Shown here: positions 17,101 to 26,637 of the stretch, piece by piece
Layout: every line of letters begins with the position of its first letter
Numbering within the stretch: the first letter of the stretch is position 1
Assembly (NCBI RefSeq): GCF_002117105.1
Contig: NZ_CP019343.1
Coordinates: 3,038,001-3,102,000 of the forward strand
Direction: 5' to 3'
DNA from: Oceanicoccus sagamiensis
Lineage (GTDB): Bacteria > Pseudomonadota > Gammaproteobacteria > Pseudomonadales > Dasaniaceae
Length of the DNA stretch: 64,000 nt
Notes under the pieces: generated by a model
The model's input: only the letters and a program-made list of their open reading frames with translations
Database searches by the model: none
Told to the model about the DNA's origin: nothing
Translations under genes and position numbers: made by a program

Positions 17101-20100
17101 TACAAAATGATGTGGCCGCAGACCCCGACCCTGAATTGGTTGAGTCCCCCTTGTTTTTGGTCGTTCGCGATAATGCCAGTGAGTTTTTAGTCGATGATAA
17201 TTATCGTGTTGTTGAAGATACCGTACTGACCGGCAATGTCTTTGACAACGATAATCTCGGTGAAGGTCCCCTGACCCTGGTGGCGGTGGATTGGAATGGG
17301 ACTATTTATCCGGTGACCTTCGATACCCCGGCAGAATTAGTCGATCTGGTTAAAGGTACTTTGCTTATCGATAGTGAGGGTCAATGGAGCTTTAGCGCTA
17401 ACCGCAATCAGGACCATACGGGCACAGACCCCAGTTTTGAATTTGACTATATTGCCCGAGATGCCGACCGGGATATTGATGCGGCCCATGTGGTGATTGA
17501 TATTAGCGACGGTGCAGCAGGTACGGTTGGGCCTGAAGACGTGGTGACGGCAGAGCAGGATTATACTGACCTGGGTACCCCCAAGGTAGATAATTTTGTC
17601 ATCCTGGCAGGCTCCGACAATATGGATATCACCAGCTTTGCCTTTAAGGATGAAACCATCAACCTGCTGGATAATCTGGGTTTAAGTAGTGACGGTCTGT
17701 TGCTGAGTTATGTACTGTCCAATAGCAATAAAACCTTAACCGCCAGCACCGGCAGTGGCACTATCTTTGTGCTTAATCTGTCGGCTGTATTGGATGCCAA
17801 TAATCAAGATCTTGATGCCATTGCCACGATTGTTTGGTCCGCTTCACTGGACCATAAAGACAGTGACGGTGATGTTTTAGAATTACAATTTATTTTTACG
17901 GCCAATGATAACGATGGTACTGCCATTGCGCCGGCCTCAGCCTCACTCACACTGTTCGATGGTAGTGACCCACAGTTGACGGTACAGACTGCGGCAGAGC
18001 TGTTTGAAGCCGACCTTGCTCCGGGGCCACAAACCACCGACACCGGTGTGCTTAATATCGATATTGGCTCGGATATTATTGCCGATGTGGTGTTTAGTGA
18101 TATTACAGAGCAGCCAGAGCTGACCAGTAACGGCGAGACCTTAATCTATGTGTTAGAAGATGACTACACCTTGGTGGGCTATGTGTTAAATACACTGCCC
18201 GGCAACGAAGTTGTGCGCGTCGTGCTGGATAATTTGGCGGTGGATAATAACGATAGCAGCCTCAACTATACCGTGACCCTGTCGCAGGCATTGGATCAGC
18301 CCAATATAAACGGCAGTGATGATGCGGTACTGGCGCTGCCGTTTAAAGTGAGCATCAGTGATTCGGAAGGTGATCGCAGCGATGCCACACTGGATATTAC
18401 GGTTGCAGACCGTAGCAGCCCAGTGACCAATAATATCACCTTGGCCGTATCTGAGTTGCCCAGACTAACGACTATATCCCCCCGGGATATCGATGAAGAT
18501 ATTGTCAGCATTACCGCAGCTCAGGATCAACTGGTAGCGATAGCTTTTGATATTGCCGATGGCGAGCGGGTTCAGGATAGCAGCGGTAATAATCTCAGTA
18601 GTAATAATGCCCCGATCTTTTGGCGTGATAATGGTGACGGTACGCTGGATGCAGTGTTAAATAATGGCGGTATTATATTTACCGTAACCACACCTGATAG
18701 CCTGGCGGTTGAGCCGGGCGATAGCCAGGATATTCCCGTTACCCTGCAAATGTTTGGCAGTATCGACCATACCATTGCCGTGACCGACGTTGCAGAAATT
18801 ATAGTGCCTTTGCAGCTGATTGATTCCGATGGCAGCTTTTCCACCGCGCAATTAAGCCTTGAAATGGTGGATGGCGGGCTGCCCTTTATTGAAACACCTG
18901 CCTCCCTTGCGGTTGATGAGGCGCTACTGTTAAACAGCTCAGATAGCGATACCGTTACGATTTTTGGCTTGCAGGGCAGTGACCCTTTTAATGTAATCAA
19001 CGTGGCACTGAATACCGCAGGCTTAACCACCAGTGATGATCGGGCGATTAGTTTAAGTCAGTTAGATACCAATAACTGGGTGGGTAAAGCGGGCGCAGAT
19101 ACCGTGTTTCAGTTAACCATTGAGTTTAGTGGTGAAACCCGCTTTGAATTATTTGATGCGATCAAGCACCCCGCACCCAGCGGTGTTGATGCTGACCAGA
19201 ATATTAAGGCGTTGGATTTTTCCGTCTCGCTGGACGATGCCGATGGTGATAGCTCTAACACCGTTAGCCTGCAAGTCGATATTACTGATGATTGGCTAAC
19301 CGCACCGGTTTATGATGCCGCTCAAAAACTGACGATCAGCGAAGGGCAGGAAGTCACTGGCAATGTTTTGAGTGATGACAATGTTCTGACGACAGGTAGC
19401 TTTGGCGCTGATGGCGGTGAAATTGAAGAAGTGCGTTATAACGGTGACAGTTACCGCTTTGATGATGACGGTATGGGGGCGGTAGTTGCCGACCCGATAG
19501 TGATTAGCTTAACGGAACTGGGTAACGACTATGGCACACTGACACTGGCTCGGGATGGCAGTTACAGTATTCAGGCCAATGATGTCTTTAATCTGGTCGG
19601 TCTGGCTTACCCGGATAATTTTGTGTTCGATATGATCGACCTGGATGGAGACCGTATTACCGATATCCAGTTTGATTTTAGCGTGGCCGATGCCGACGGC
19701 TCGATCTCCGTAAAACCCAAAAATACGCTGGAAGATACTGCGCTGGTATTAAGCGTTAAAGGTAATCCCGGTGATATTGATAATAGTGAAGCCGTTACCC
19801 AATTCCGGTTTGAGAAAGCCTCCCTGCAAGGGGGCACACTAACGCTGACCGGCGGCAATAGCTTAACGGAAGATGCCAGCTATTATTATCTCGATGCTCT
19901 GCGGCCAACCGGTTCGGGTATCCCCGGTGAAGTAGAACCGGATGGTGATTTAATCTTTACCCCGGCGCTCAATAGCTCCAATCAAACGGCCAGTGTCAAA
20001 CTGAAAGTGATGATGACCATCACTGAATTGTTTGGCACTAACGAAGTGAATAGTAATTTTAATATTAAAGTCGAGTCCGTCGCTGATACACCGGTATGGG

Positions 20101-23100
20101 ATGCCGGAGGTAATTATACGGTGACCATCGATGAAGATAGTGCGGACAATGTTGTTTTACCTCCTGAGGCCAGTCTGGTTGATACCGATAGTTCTGAGCA
20201 ACTAACGTATAAATTTATTAGCATTGATTTTGACCTGACAATAAGTAGCGGTGACACGGTATACAAAGCCGGTGACCTGATTGGCCCGGCAGAATTTGCC
20301 AGCATTACCGTGGCTACGGACCCCAATGTGTCCGGCGAATTTAATTTTGTGGTTCAGGCTATCAGCACCGAATCGGAAAATGGCGATACCGCCACCGCCG
20401 AGCAAACCTTTACGGTTGAAGTCGCGGGGGTTGCCGATACACCCACTTTGACGGTTCGCGATATTCGCGGCACAGAAGATGTGGCGATTGATTTGGATAC
20501 CGTGCTAAGTGGCAGTCTAAGCGATTTGGATGGCTCTGAATCACTCTGGTATGAACTGAGTTTGCCCACGGGGTGGTCGGTTACCGGCCCTAATGTAATA
20601 GATCTGGGTGGGGGTGTGTACCGCGCCAGTGCCGAGGATATCGAAACTGGCGGCACCATCTTTATGCAGCCGAAAGAAGACCTTAGCAAAGTTACTGAAG
20701 TGCCGACGATTTCAGTGCGGTCCGTAGCGATAGAAAATACCGAGGATGGCGTTACACCATCGCTGGATGAATCATTTAGCCCGGTAAAAACCTTTACCGT
20801 TAAATTAACCGGGGTTGCCGATGCCCCGGCTATTGACCCTGGCCCCAATGGCAGTTGGAGCTACAATCCGGGCAGCGGCATTATTAGCGCTACCACCACG
20901 TTTGCTGAAGATAGCCGTATCGCGCTGGACTTTGCCATTAGCACACAAGACGATGATGGCTCAGAAGATATAAGCCTGCATTTATCCGGTATCCCGGAAG
21001 GGGCTGTATTAACCAATGGTGCAGGGGATGAGGTGTTTTTACCGGTGTTTGATGCCAGTAATAGCAGCAATCCGGTGTATACCGTCACGCTGGCGCAAAT
21101 GGCTGACCTCTATATCCAACCGCCGCAGGATTATAGCGGTACTATTGCATTGGCTTTAGAACAAATTAATACCGAACCCGATGGCGATAGCGCTGCCTTT
21201 GATTTAACCGTTCAGTTTGTGGTGGCCCCGGTTATTGATACCGCGGGCAATCAGCTGCTGGAGGCCAGTGGTGTTGAAGATAAGATTCGCGCCATCAACC
21301 TGCTGCCAGCACTCGGTGATATTGATAGCAGTGAAACCTTAGAAGAATTAACGTTGGTACCCGGCTTTCAAGGCACCTTATACCTCGATGGCACTGTCTT
21401 AACTGTGCCGGTTTCTGGTCTGGATTTAAGCACGGTGGCGGGTGGCGATTTGCCGGGCCTGTTAAGCAGTGGCCGTCTTGCCTATCAAGCGCCGGAAGAT
21501 CAGCACGGCAATTTTAGCATTGACTTTAGTTACCGGGTTGCCGATAGCAATGGCGGTGCCAGTGCTATTGTAGAGCAAAGCTTTAGCGGTAGTTTAGTGA
21601 TTGATGTTAGAGCCCAGGTTGAACAAAACCAGCCAAGCACCGCCGATGATACTCGATTGGAAACAGCCGGCGGTGTGTTGACCTCTAACGGTGAAGATTT
21701 GGACCTGACCGGGCAGGTAAACTTTTTTGAAGAAGATCTGGATGGCTCGGAAACCCTGGACTATATCCTGCTAAAAATGCCAGCGGCCAATGGCTGGGCA
21801 GTTAACTTCCCCGGTGCCGTTCACGATGGCCAGGGTAATTGGCTGCTGCCAGCTCCCGCCACCTCCAATGGCGTAAAAGAACAGGCGCTGGATATTTTGG
21901 CCGGGGTCAGCATCACCGCATTAAGTGCTACCGCTGGCCCAGTTATTATCGGTGTTGAAGCGCGGGTACTGGATGGCGGCGGTGATGATGCCGATATGAT
22001 CTTTGCCCAGCTACTGGTTGAATTTACGGCAGGTTCCGGCCGCACTTCGATTGCCCATACGCCGGATAATATTGTGATTGATATTGTCGATGGCCAGGAA
22101 AATAGCAATGCCACCATGGCAGAACATATCAATGATGGCTTGCCGGGTAACGGCGTCGTCAGTGATAGTGATAGTGCTGACCCTGCTTTTATGGACAATA
22201 TTAGCTTTAGGGTCGATGCTGGCGATATTCCGTTTGGCGCTGGCCTGGCCGGTGATGGTATGCGCATTCTCTATGGCAATGATGGTACCTCCATTGTGGC
22301 CTATATCTTTGAAGAACCCGCGCTGCAAAATCTACGTTTGATCGGCTTGCAAGAAGATTTTGCCGGCGACTTTGATATCCCCTTTGATGTGATTGCCACC
22401 GACCCCAGTGGTGACACCATTGTCGATGTGCAAACCTTTACCTTTAATATTGAGCCGGTGGTCGATGAACTGAGCAATACCAGCGATATTATCGACGGCC
22501 GTGAAGATCGTCTGGTTAGCCTGGCCTTTAATGCCGAAGCTTTATTAGGCGATAGTGATACCGACGGTGATCGCGGGGTAGAAACCCTGCAAACGATTAC
22601 CTATTCAAATCTACAGGGCGGTGTATTATTCGATCCCTTTAATTTACTGACCTTTAACGGCGGCGATAGCTATACCTTATCGGACCCCAGTCGAGTTGAT
22701 GATATTTATTATCGCCCGCCCCAACATAAGGACGGTGAGTTCACCATAGATATCGATTTTGAAATACTCGATACCACCACCGGCAACAGTGTGGTGTCTA
22801 ATATCGATACCACCACAAAAAGCGCCAGCCTGACGTTTGATATTGCCCCAATTACCGATCGCGCCAGTCTTTCGGTGCCGGAGTTTATTCGCGGCGATGA
22901 AGATAGCCAGATTGACTTGTCCGGCCTCAGTGCCGACTTGATTGACCAGGACGGTTCCGAAACCCTAAGCCTGCAAATTACCGGCGTGCCGCAAGGGGCA
23001 GTGCTGTATGCCAACGGTGTGCAATTACCCAATAATGGTACCGATGGTGGCACAGTGGTGGGCGGTGATTTAAATGGCGTAGCAACCTATAGCTGGTCAG

Positions 23101-24446
23101 TAGAACAGTCACAGTTGGACGACATAACGTTATTACCGCCGCAGGATTTTTCCGGTGATATTGCATTGCAATTAGTGGCCATTAGCAATGAAAAGGGCAC
23201 CACAGATTTTGTGACGACCACAGCGTCCTTTACTGTAGCGGTGGACCCCATTGCCGATGGCGTGCAGCTAACCAATACCGTGGCTACCGAGAGTACGCTG
23301 GAAGGCAGCCCCTTAACGATTGCTTTAGGGGCTGAAGTATTGGAGTCGGTGAATAATAACGAAGTGATCGAAGTCTCGGTGACTGCATTAGACAGCTCCG
23401 ATAATAGTGCGCTGGTAAAACTCGATCGGATTATCGCCGATGGAACACGGGGGCGATTTAAAGATAATGGTGATGGCACGTTTACCGCTAAGGTCGTCAC
23501 GACGGTGGCAAGCTTGGCAGACTTTTCATTGCTGACCGGCGAGCAGGCCTGGGGCTTATTAAATTTACAAGTCGATATCAGTAGTGTCGATACCAATACG
23601 GTATTGGGTAGTGTCGTCACGGATACCTCGGTGGCCAACTCTTATACGATGGCGATTACCATTGAGCCGGAACCGGACCCCGCTAAACTGGAACGTGACT
23701 TCGACGGCCTTATTAGCAGCAATGGTATTAATATTCCGATGGGGCTGACTATTGCCACCATCAACCCCGCTGATGGAGAAATTAACCAATTGCAAATTGA
23801 TGGTCTGCCCAGTGATTTCTCCTTTAATCACGGAGCGCGTCAGGGCTCTGTTTGGTTAGTGGACGAAGCCGATATTAGCGATCTGGAATTAATCACCGAT
23901 AACCCTTCAGGCACTGATCCTGTGGGCGACTTTAATTTGGTGCTTAAAACCATCGCCACACTGGGCGACACCACCATTGAAAGTGTCGAGCAATCTATGC
24001 AGGTTAAAATACAAGCCGCAGGTGCTAACACGCTTATTGGCACCGTGGGGGATGACAGCTACCGAGGTGGTACGCAGGCAGATACCTTTACCTGGAGTGA
24101 TGGCGATGAGGGTAGCTTGTTATTTGTAAACCGCGATACGGTGCATGACTTTAATCGCGGCAGTGGCAGTTACGATAATATGGAAGGCGATACACTTAAC
24201 CTGGCCGGTTTATTGACGGGGATGAATATTATTACCGGTGCTGATGCCGATGCGGTGATCGATGTGGATGATAGTTCTGGCAGCACGGTATTTACTCTTC
24301 GGGTTGATGGCGCACTGTTTAGAAACCAGGAAATCACCCTGGAGAATGTCGACAAAAACGACCTCTTTGGTGTGGGTGGTTCGGTGGTCAGTGAGGATGT
24401 TTTTCTGCAAAAGTTAATTAACGATACAACCTTAATTACGCAATAA
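14163..24446 (+). CDS. Giant LapA-like type I-secreted surface adhesin
   Basis: A 3427-residue, highly acidic repeat protein with no Sec signal peptide. Residues 1-40 (ILYIEIAGQIWKLF..., VGETVPEGVEVVT) look like the LapA retention module that lodges in the TolC pore. Residues 88-91 are VAAG, a di-alanine motif of the kind cut by LapG proteases, followed by SRDGEEVLAQSGFQT. About 130-865 holds seven Ig-like repeats of ~105 residues, most carrying 'D.DGD..N..E', 'GTT.DIE.GQ' and 'DIAGNPA'. Residues ~870-1720 resemble T1SS-143/DUF5801 repeats (LDHKDSDGDVL). Then come at least six cadherin-like units with 'D.DGSE.L'. The C-terminus has one degenerate RTX motif (GDDSYRGGTQADTF) and a type I secretion target. 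The next four genes encode its exporter and an OmpA-like partner. Calcium-binding is inferred from the many acidic loops. Confidence 0.9.
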   Translation: MQQILYIEIAGQIWKLFEDGRLQLLAVGETVPEGVEVVTMPTEGTEDNTAEPGTDDNPETLLTGAQSSGSSLNSSTPSSTNNSAGGSVAAGIFGSISRDGEEVLAQSGFQTFGAAPVSVPDSPIEAGGPAILSDKAAITIQINDDDNLEDNYVNRFENDAVGFFGTTVDIDDDDIVELVLVDSEGRVFNLETTVLADGWLLPDQDLSAVAEGPFTVTATVRDFYGNFVTASAESIKDTLAEGVDINAEAGADNLIDIFEAPAVNISGQFEQVQAGAAVTVQVTDVAGSSLSFETLLQADGSWQVVEDLSQLTEGILLVRADTIDLAGNPAQIAFDLELSLSPTISLLNIDKDGQFDDDIYNQFESVDQRYFGELFNVDDGQTVTLSISDSQGTVITATTLSSNHQWSIDGVDTSSLVDGALAISVAVTNFAGDMANAAIARGIDQTAEISAEFVDPNNDAVLNALEAMAATLQGSSVDIENGQPVFINVGDSGGASIDAVGQIGLDGLWIANNINLTSATGSLLFLTLSATDAAGNPATATASIAYDPLAVVDDIAFDNVDGDQDQLFNAVEIADGILLEGTTQDIEPNQTLRITITDSQGAAEVFSATVQVDGRWVVDGPMDLSRLADGDLQVDALGSDIAGNIDLGTAIIHKDTVAAVTVAFDGDGALSATEIIAVTISGTTTDIEAGQLVSVTVSGSGAADIHFTATVQADGSFSSANESPASYDLSGFDDGSLNVAVSTEDIAGNPATANNSAAKDTVVNLDIDTGVNGLSVTNIRGGLLTRYAGSSDAEQGQEISLTISDGINSFVTTAEADASGNWQTALISPVGLDVTQPWTVVASVTDLAGNTATDDTPSLSFPELLILSEGALSVGSLVDTGESRLKIEIGGDPALNPSPFSFSDASRQTALAGLRSQGQGVRVELSSDGLMLQLIRDDNAVVLDASIDNASQIATITLRESIEQDVGKDILVSKILIKALQNDVAADPDPELVESPLFLVVRDNASEFLVDDNYRVVEDTVLTGNVFDNDNLGEGPLTLVAVDWNGTIYPVTFDTPAELVDLVKGTLLIDSEGQWSFSANRNQDHTGTDPSFEFDYIARDADRDIDAAHVVIDISDGAAGTVGPEDVVTAEQDYTDLGTPKVDNFVILAGSDNMDITSFAFKDETINLLDNLGLSSDGLLLSYVLSNSNKTLTASTGSGTIFVLNLSAVLDANNQDLDAIATIVWSASLDHKDSDGDVLELQFIFTANDNDGTAIAPASASLTLFDGSDPQLTVQTAAELFEADLAPGPQTTDTGVLNIDIGSDIIADVVFSDITEQPELTSNGETLIYVLEDDYTLVGYVLNTLPGNEVVRVVLDNLAVDNNDSSLNYTVTLSQALDQPNINGSDDAVLALPFKVSISDSEGDRSDATLDITVADRSSPVTNNITLAVSELPRLTTISPRDIDEDIVSITAAQDQLVAIAFDIADGERVQDSSGNNLSSNNAPIFWRDNGDGTLDAVLNNGGIIFTVTTPDSLAVEPGDSQDIPVTLQMFGSIDHTIAVTDVAEIIVPLQLIDSDGSFSTAQLSLEMVDGGLPFIETPASLAVDEALLLNSSDSDTVTIFGLQGSDPFNVINVALNTAGLTTSDDRAISLSQLDTNNWVGKAGADTVFQLTIEFSGETRFELFDAIKHPAPSGVDADQNIKALDFSVSLDDADGDSSNTVSLQVDITDDWLTAPVYDAAQKLTISEGQEVTGNVLSDDNVLTTGSFGADGGEIEEVRYNGDSYRFDDDGMGAVVADPIVISLTELGNDYGTLTLARDGSYSIQANDVFNLVGLAYPDNFVFDMIDLDGDRITDIQFDFSVADADGSISVKPKNTLEDTALVLSVKGNPGDIDNSEAVTQFRFEKASLQGGTLTLTGGNSLTEDASYYYLDALRPTGSGIPGEVEPDGDLIFTPALNSSNQTASVKLKVMMTITELFGTNEVNSNFNIKVESVADTPVWDAGGNYTVTIDEDSADNVVLPPEASLVDTDSSEQLTYKFISIDFDLTISSGDTVYKAGDLIGPAEFASITVATDPNVSGEFNFVVQAISTESENGDTATAEQTFTVEVAGVADTPTLTVRDIRGTEDVAIDLDTVLSGSLSDLDGSESLWYELSLPTGWSVTGPNVIDLGGGVYRASAEDIETGGTIFMQPKEDLSKVTEVPTISVRSVAIENTEDGVTPSLDESFSPVKTFTVKLTGVADAPAIDPGPNGSWSYNPGSGIISATTTFAEDSRIALDFAISTQDDDGSEDISLHLSGIPEGAVLTNGAGDEVFLPVFDASNSSNPVYTVTLAQMADLYIQPPQDYSGTIALALEQINTEPDGDSAAFDLTVQFVVAPVIDTAGNQLLEASGVEDKIRAINLLPALGDIDSSETLEELTLVPGFQGTLYLDGTVLTVPVSGLDLSTVAGGDLPGLLSSGRLAYQAPEDQHGNFSIDFSYRVADSNGGASAIVEQSFSGSLVIDVRAQVEQNQPSTADDTRLETAGGVLTSNGEDLDLTGQVNFFEEDLDGSETLDYILLKMPAANGWAVNFPGAVHDGQGNWLLPAPATSNGVKEQALDILAGVSITALSATAGPVIIGVEARVLDGGGDDADMIFAQLLVEFTAGSGRTSIAHTPDNIVIDIVDGQENSNATMAEHINDGLPGNGVVSDSDSADPAFMDNISFRVDAGDIPFGAGLAGDGMRILYGNDGTSIVAYIFEEPALQNLRLIGLQEDFAGDFDIPFDVIATDPSGDTIVDVQTFTFNIEPVVDELSNTSDIIDGREDRLVSLAFNAEALLGDSDTDGDRGVETLQTITYSNLQGGVLFDPFNLLTFNGGDSYTLSDPSRVDDIYYRPPQHKDGEFTIDIDFEILDTTTGNSVVSNIDTTTKSASLTFDIAPITDRASLSVPEFIRGDEDSQIDLSGLSADLIDQDGSETLSLQITGVPQGAVLYANGVQLPNNGTDGGTVVGGDLNGVATYSWSVEQSQLDDITLLPPQDFSGDIALQLVAISNEKGTTDFVTTTASFTVAVDPIADGVQLTNTVATESTLEGSPLTIALGAEVLESVNNNEVIEVSVTALDSSDNSALVKLDRIIADGTRGRFKDNGDGTFTAKVVTTVASLADFSLLTGEQAWGLLNLQVDISSVDTNTVLGSVVTDTSVANSYTMAITIEPEPDPAKLERDFDGLISSNGINIPMGLTIATINPADGEINQLQIDGLPSDFSFNHGARQGSVWLVDEADISDLELITDNPSGTDPVGDFNLVLKTIATLGDTTIESVEQSMQVKIQAAGANTLIGTVGDDSYRGGTQADTFTWSDGDEGSLLFVNRDTVHDFNRGSGSYDNMEGDTLNLAGLLTGMNIITGADADAVIDVDDSSGSTVFTLRVDGALFRNQEITLENVDKNDLFGVGGSVVSEDVFLQKLINDTTLITQ

Positions 24447-24465
24447 AACGGAGTGATAACACTGG

Positions 24466-26637
24466 ATGGATAAAGTGCTAACCGACAACGACCCATGGCT
24501 GGAGAGTCTGGTTTGGCTTTGTGAGCATTACCAGTTGCGGCGACACCCGCAACAGTTGCTGGCTGGCCTGCCCTTAGAGGGTGGGCAGTTATGTGCCAAT
24601 ACCTTTACTCGGGCTGCTAGCCAGGCGGGTTTTGATATTAGTCGCCGCCCTTTGGCTGAAGCCAATAGCGCCGTACTGCCGTTATTAGCCAGCAATCAGC
24701 AGGGCCAGCCTTTGCTGATTACCGGTTTAACCGCCGATACCGCCACCATCTTATTAGCTGCCGATAATATGGCAGAAAAAACCCTGCCACGCACACAACT
24801 GGAACAGCAATTACAGGGCGCTGAACTTTGGTGGCTGGCACCACAGCGGGTCACTGATGCACGGGCAGAATTACTGGCGGCCTCATCGCCGCGGCATTGG
24901 TTGCTGCAAGCCATCGTGGAAGTTAAACCCTGGTACCGGGATTTATTACTAGCCTCATTAGTGATTAATATCCTGGCGTTAATCGTCCCGCTATTTACCA
25001 TGAATGTGTATGACCGGGTAGTGCCTAATCAGGCCTTCCATACCCTATGGGTATTATCAGCAGCAGTGGCTGTCGCGATTGTGTTTGATTGGCTATTACG
25101 CAAAGCCCGTTCTCGCTTAACCGATTTAGCCGGGCGAGAAATTGATGTCAAAATTTCTTCCATGCTGTATGCCAAAGTGCTGGGTATGACGCTGGAGAGT
25201 CGCCCGGCTTCCGCGGGTGCCTTTGCCAAGCAGGTGCAGGAGTTTGATAGCGTGCGTGAGTTTTTAACCTCGGCAACATTAAATACCGCGATTGATCTTC
25301 CCTTTAGTTTACTGTTTTTATTGCTGATCTTTTGGTTGGGCGGGCCGATGGTGCTAATACCGATTGCGGCGGTTGTGGTATTGATAGCTTTGTCCTTTTA
25401 CCTGAAAGAAAAAATCAAAGAAACCATCGAAGAAAGTGGCCGACTTTCAACCCAGCGTCAGGCGATATTAATCGAGCAGGTACAGCTATTAGCCGATACC
25501 AAGCAGAATAATGCGGAAGGTCAATCCCAGCGCCGTTGGGAGCAAACCGTAGCGGCCTTATCCGATTGGCAAAACCAAAGCCGTGAATACAGCAATACCC
25601 TTTCCTATACGGTGATGAATGTTCAGCACCTGGTGACGGTAGGCTTAATTCTAACGGGGGTCTATCGCATTAGCGAAGGTCTGTTATCCATGGGCGGCCT
25701 AATTGCGATTGTGATGTTGTCGGGGCGCGCGGCCAGTGCGATTAATCAACTCTCTATTTTATTAATGCGTTACGAACAAACCCGCAGTGCCATTGCCGGT
25801 TTAGAAACCGTGATGCAAACACCGCAGGAGCAACACCCTCAGCAAGCCACCGAGACCAAGCAATTTGATGGCGCTATCAAGCTAAGCCATGTGTGTTTTC
25901 ATTATCCGGAAAAAGAACTGGCGGTATTGGATGATATTAACCTGGCCATCAACGCCGGTGAGCGGGTTGGTATTATCGGCCCGGCTGGTGCGGGTAAATC
26001 GACCTTAATGGCGTTGTTAGCTCATCAGTTGCGGCCGGGCTCGGGGCGCATTGAATACTCCGGTATTGAAGCCAGTCAGTGGCCGGTAAGTGCCTTGCGT
26101 GATCAATGCGGTTGGGTAGGGCAGCAGCCCTTATTAATGTTTGGCAGCATCCTCGACAATATCAGTTTTGGTTTATCGACCTTAAATACCCAGCAACTGA
26201 GCCACGCCATTGAAGCCTCAGGCATCAATCGCTTTGTTGATCGTTTAGAAAATGGTTTGGAAACACCGGTCGGTGAATTAGGCATGGCTCTCTCTGGTGG
26301 TCAGCGTCAGGCAGTGGCTTTAGCCCGTGCCTTAGTGCGGCAACCCGCTTTATTATTACTGGATGAGCCGACCAGCGCTATGGATACAGCGTTGGAACAA
26401 CAGGTGCTGGCTGGCCTTAGGCAGCAGCCCGCTTCAACCGGCATGATTATCGCCAGCCATCGCCCGGCGCTATTACAGCTTTGCGACCGCCTGATTGTGC
26501 TTGAAGGGGGGCGCATTATTGACGATGGCCCAACCGCTCAGATATTAACTCGGCAGGCGGCACCCAAGCCCCGCACTCGCCGCGTGCAATCCGTAAAAAT
26601 TGCTCCCCGTCCCGATAAGGGAGGGCAGCATGAGTAG
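24466..26637 (+). CDS. Type I secretion ABC transporter, LapB-like permease-ATPase
   Basis: 723 residues. Domains in order: a C39-peptidase-like domain (1-125) without the catalytic cysteine arrangement, as in other adhesin/RTX exporters that dock rather than cut their substrate; six transmembrane helices (about 155-440); and an ATPase with Walker A GPAGAGKST (505-513), signature LSGGQRQ (609-615) and Walker B LLLLDEP (629-635). It powers adhesin export through the inner membrane with the HlyD and TolC proteins encoded next. It begins 20 bases after the adhesin stop and ends with an ATGAGTAG overlap into the adaptor gene. Confidence 0.93.
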   Translation: MDKVLTDNDPWLESLVWLCEHYQLRRHPQQLLAGLPLEGGQLCANTFTRAASQAGFDISRRPLAEANSAVLPLLASNQQGQPLLITGLTADTATILLAADNMAEKTLPRTQLEQQLQGAELWWLAPQRVTDARAELLAASSPRHWLLQAIVEVKPWYRDLLLASLVINILALIVPLFTMNVYDRVVPNQAFHTLWVLSAAVAVAIVFDWLLRKARSRLTDLAGREIDVKISSMLYAKVLGMTLESRPASAGAFAKQVQEFDSVREFLTSATLNTAIDLPFSLLFLLLIFWLGGPMVLIPIAAVVVLIALSFYLKEKIKETIEESGRLSTQRQAILIEQVQLLADTKQNNAEGQSQRRWEQTVAALSDWQNQSREYSNTLSYTVMNVQHLVTVGLILTGVYRISEGLLSMGGLIAIVMLSGRAASAINQLSILLMRYEQTRSAIAGLETVMQTPQEQHPQQATETKQFDGAIKLSHVCFHYPEKELAVLDDINLAINAGERVGIIGPAGAGKSTLMALLAHQLRPGSGRIEYSGIEASQWPVSALRDQCGWVGQQPLLMFGSILDNISFGLSTLNTQQLSHAIEASGINRFVDRLENGLETPVGELGMALSGGQRQAVALARALVRQPALLLLDEPTSAMDTALEQQVLAGLRQQPASTGMIIASHRPALLQLCDRLIVLEGGRIIDDGPTAQILTRQAAPKPRTRRVQSVKIAPRPDKGGQHE

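Noticed and set aside
14550-24000. The repeated DNA of the adhesin as a CRISPR-like or tandem-repeat array.
   Set aside because: Repeats are protein-level and too diverged in DNA; no fixed repeat/spacer pattern.
24040-24120. A calcium-binding RTX nonapeptide array in the adhesin.
   Set aside because: Only one degenerate GDDSYRGGTQADTF unit exists; no GGxGxD array.
14177-24496. Many antisense frames of 60-180 codons inside the giant adhesin.
   Set aside because: They mirror the Asp/Ser/Val-rich coding bias of the adhesin, lack ribosome-binding sites and show no protein family.
24466-24850. An active C39 peptidase at the ABC exporter N-terminus.
   Set aside because: The catalytic Cys motif (Q-x-C-G) is missing, so it is the inactive docking form.
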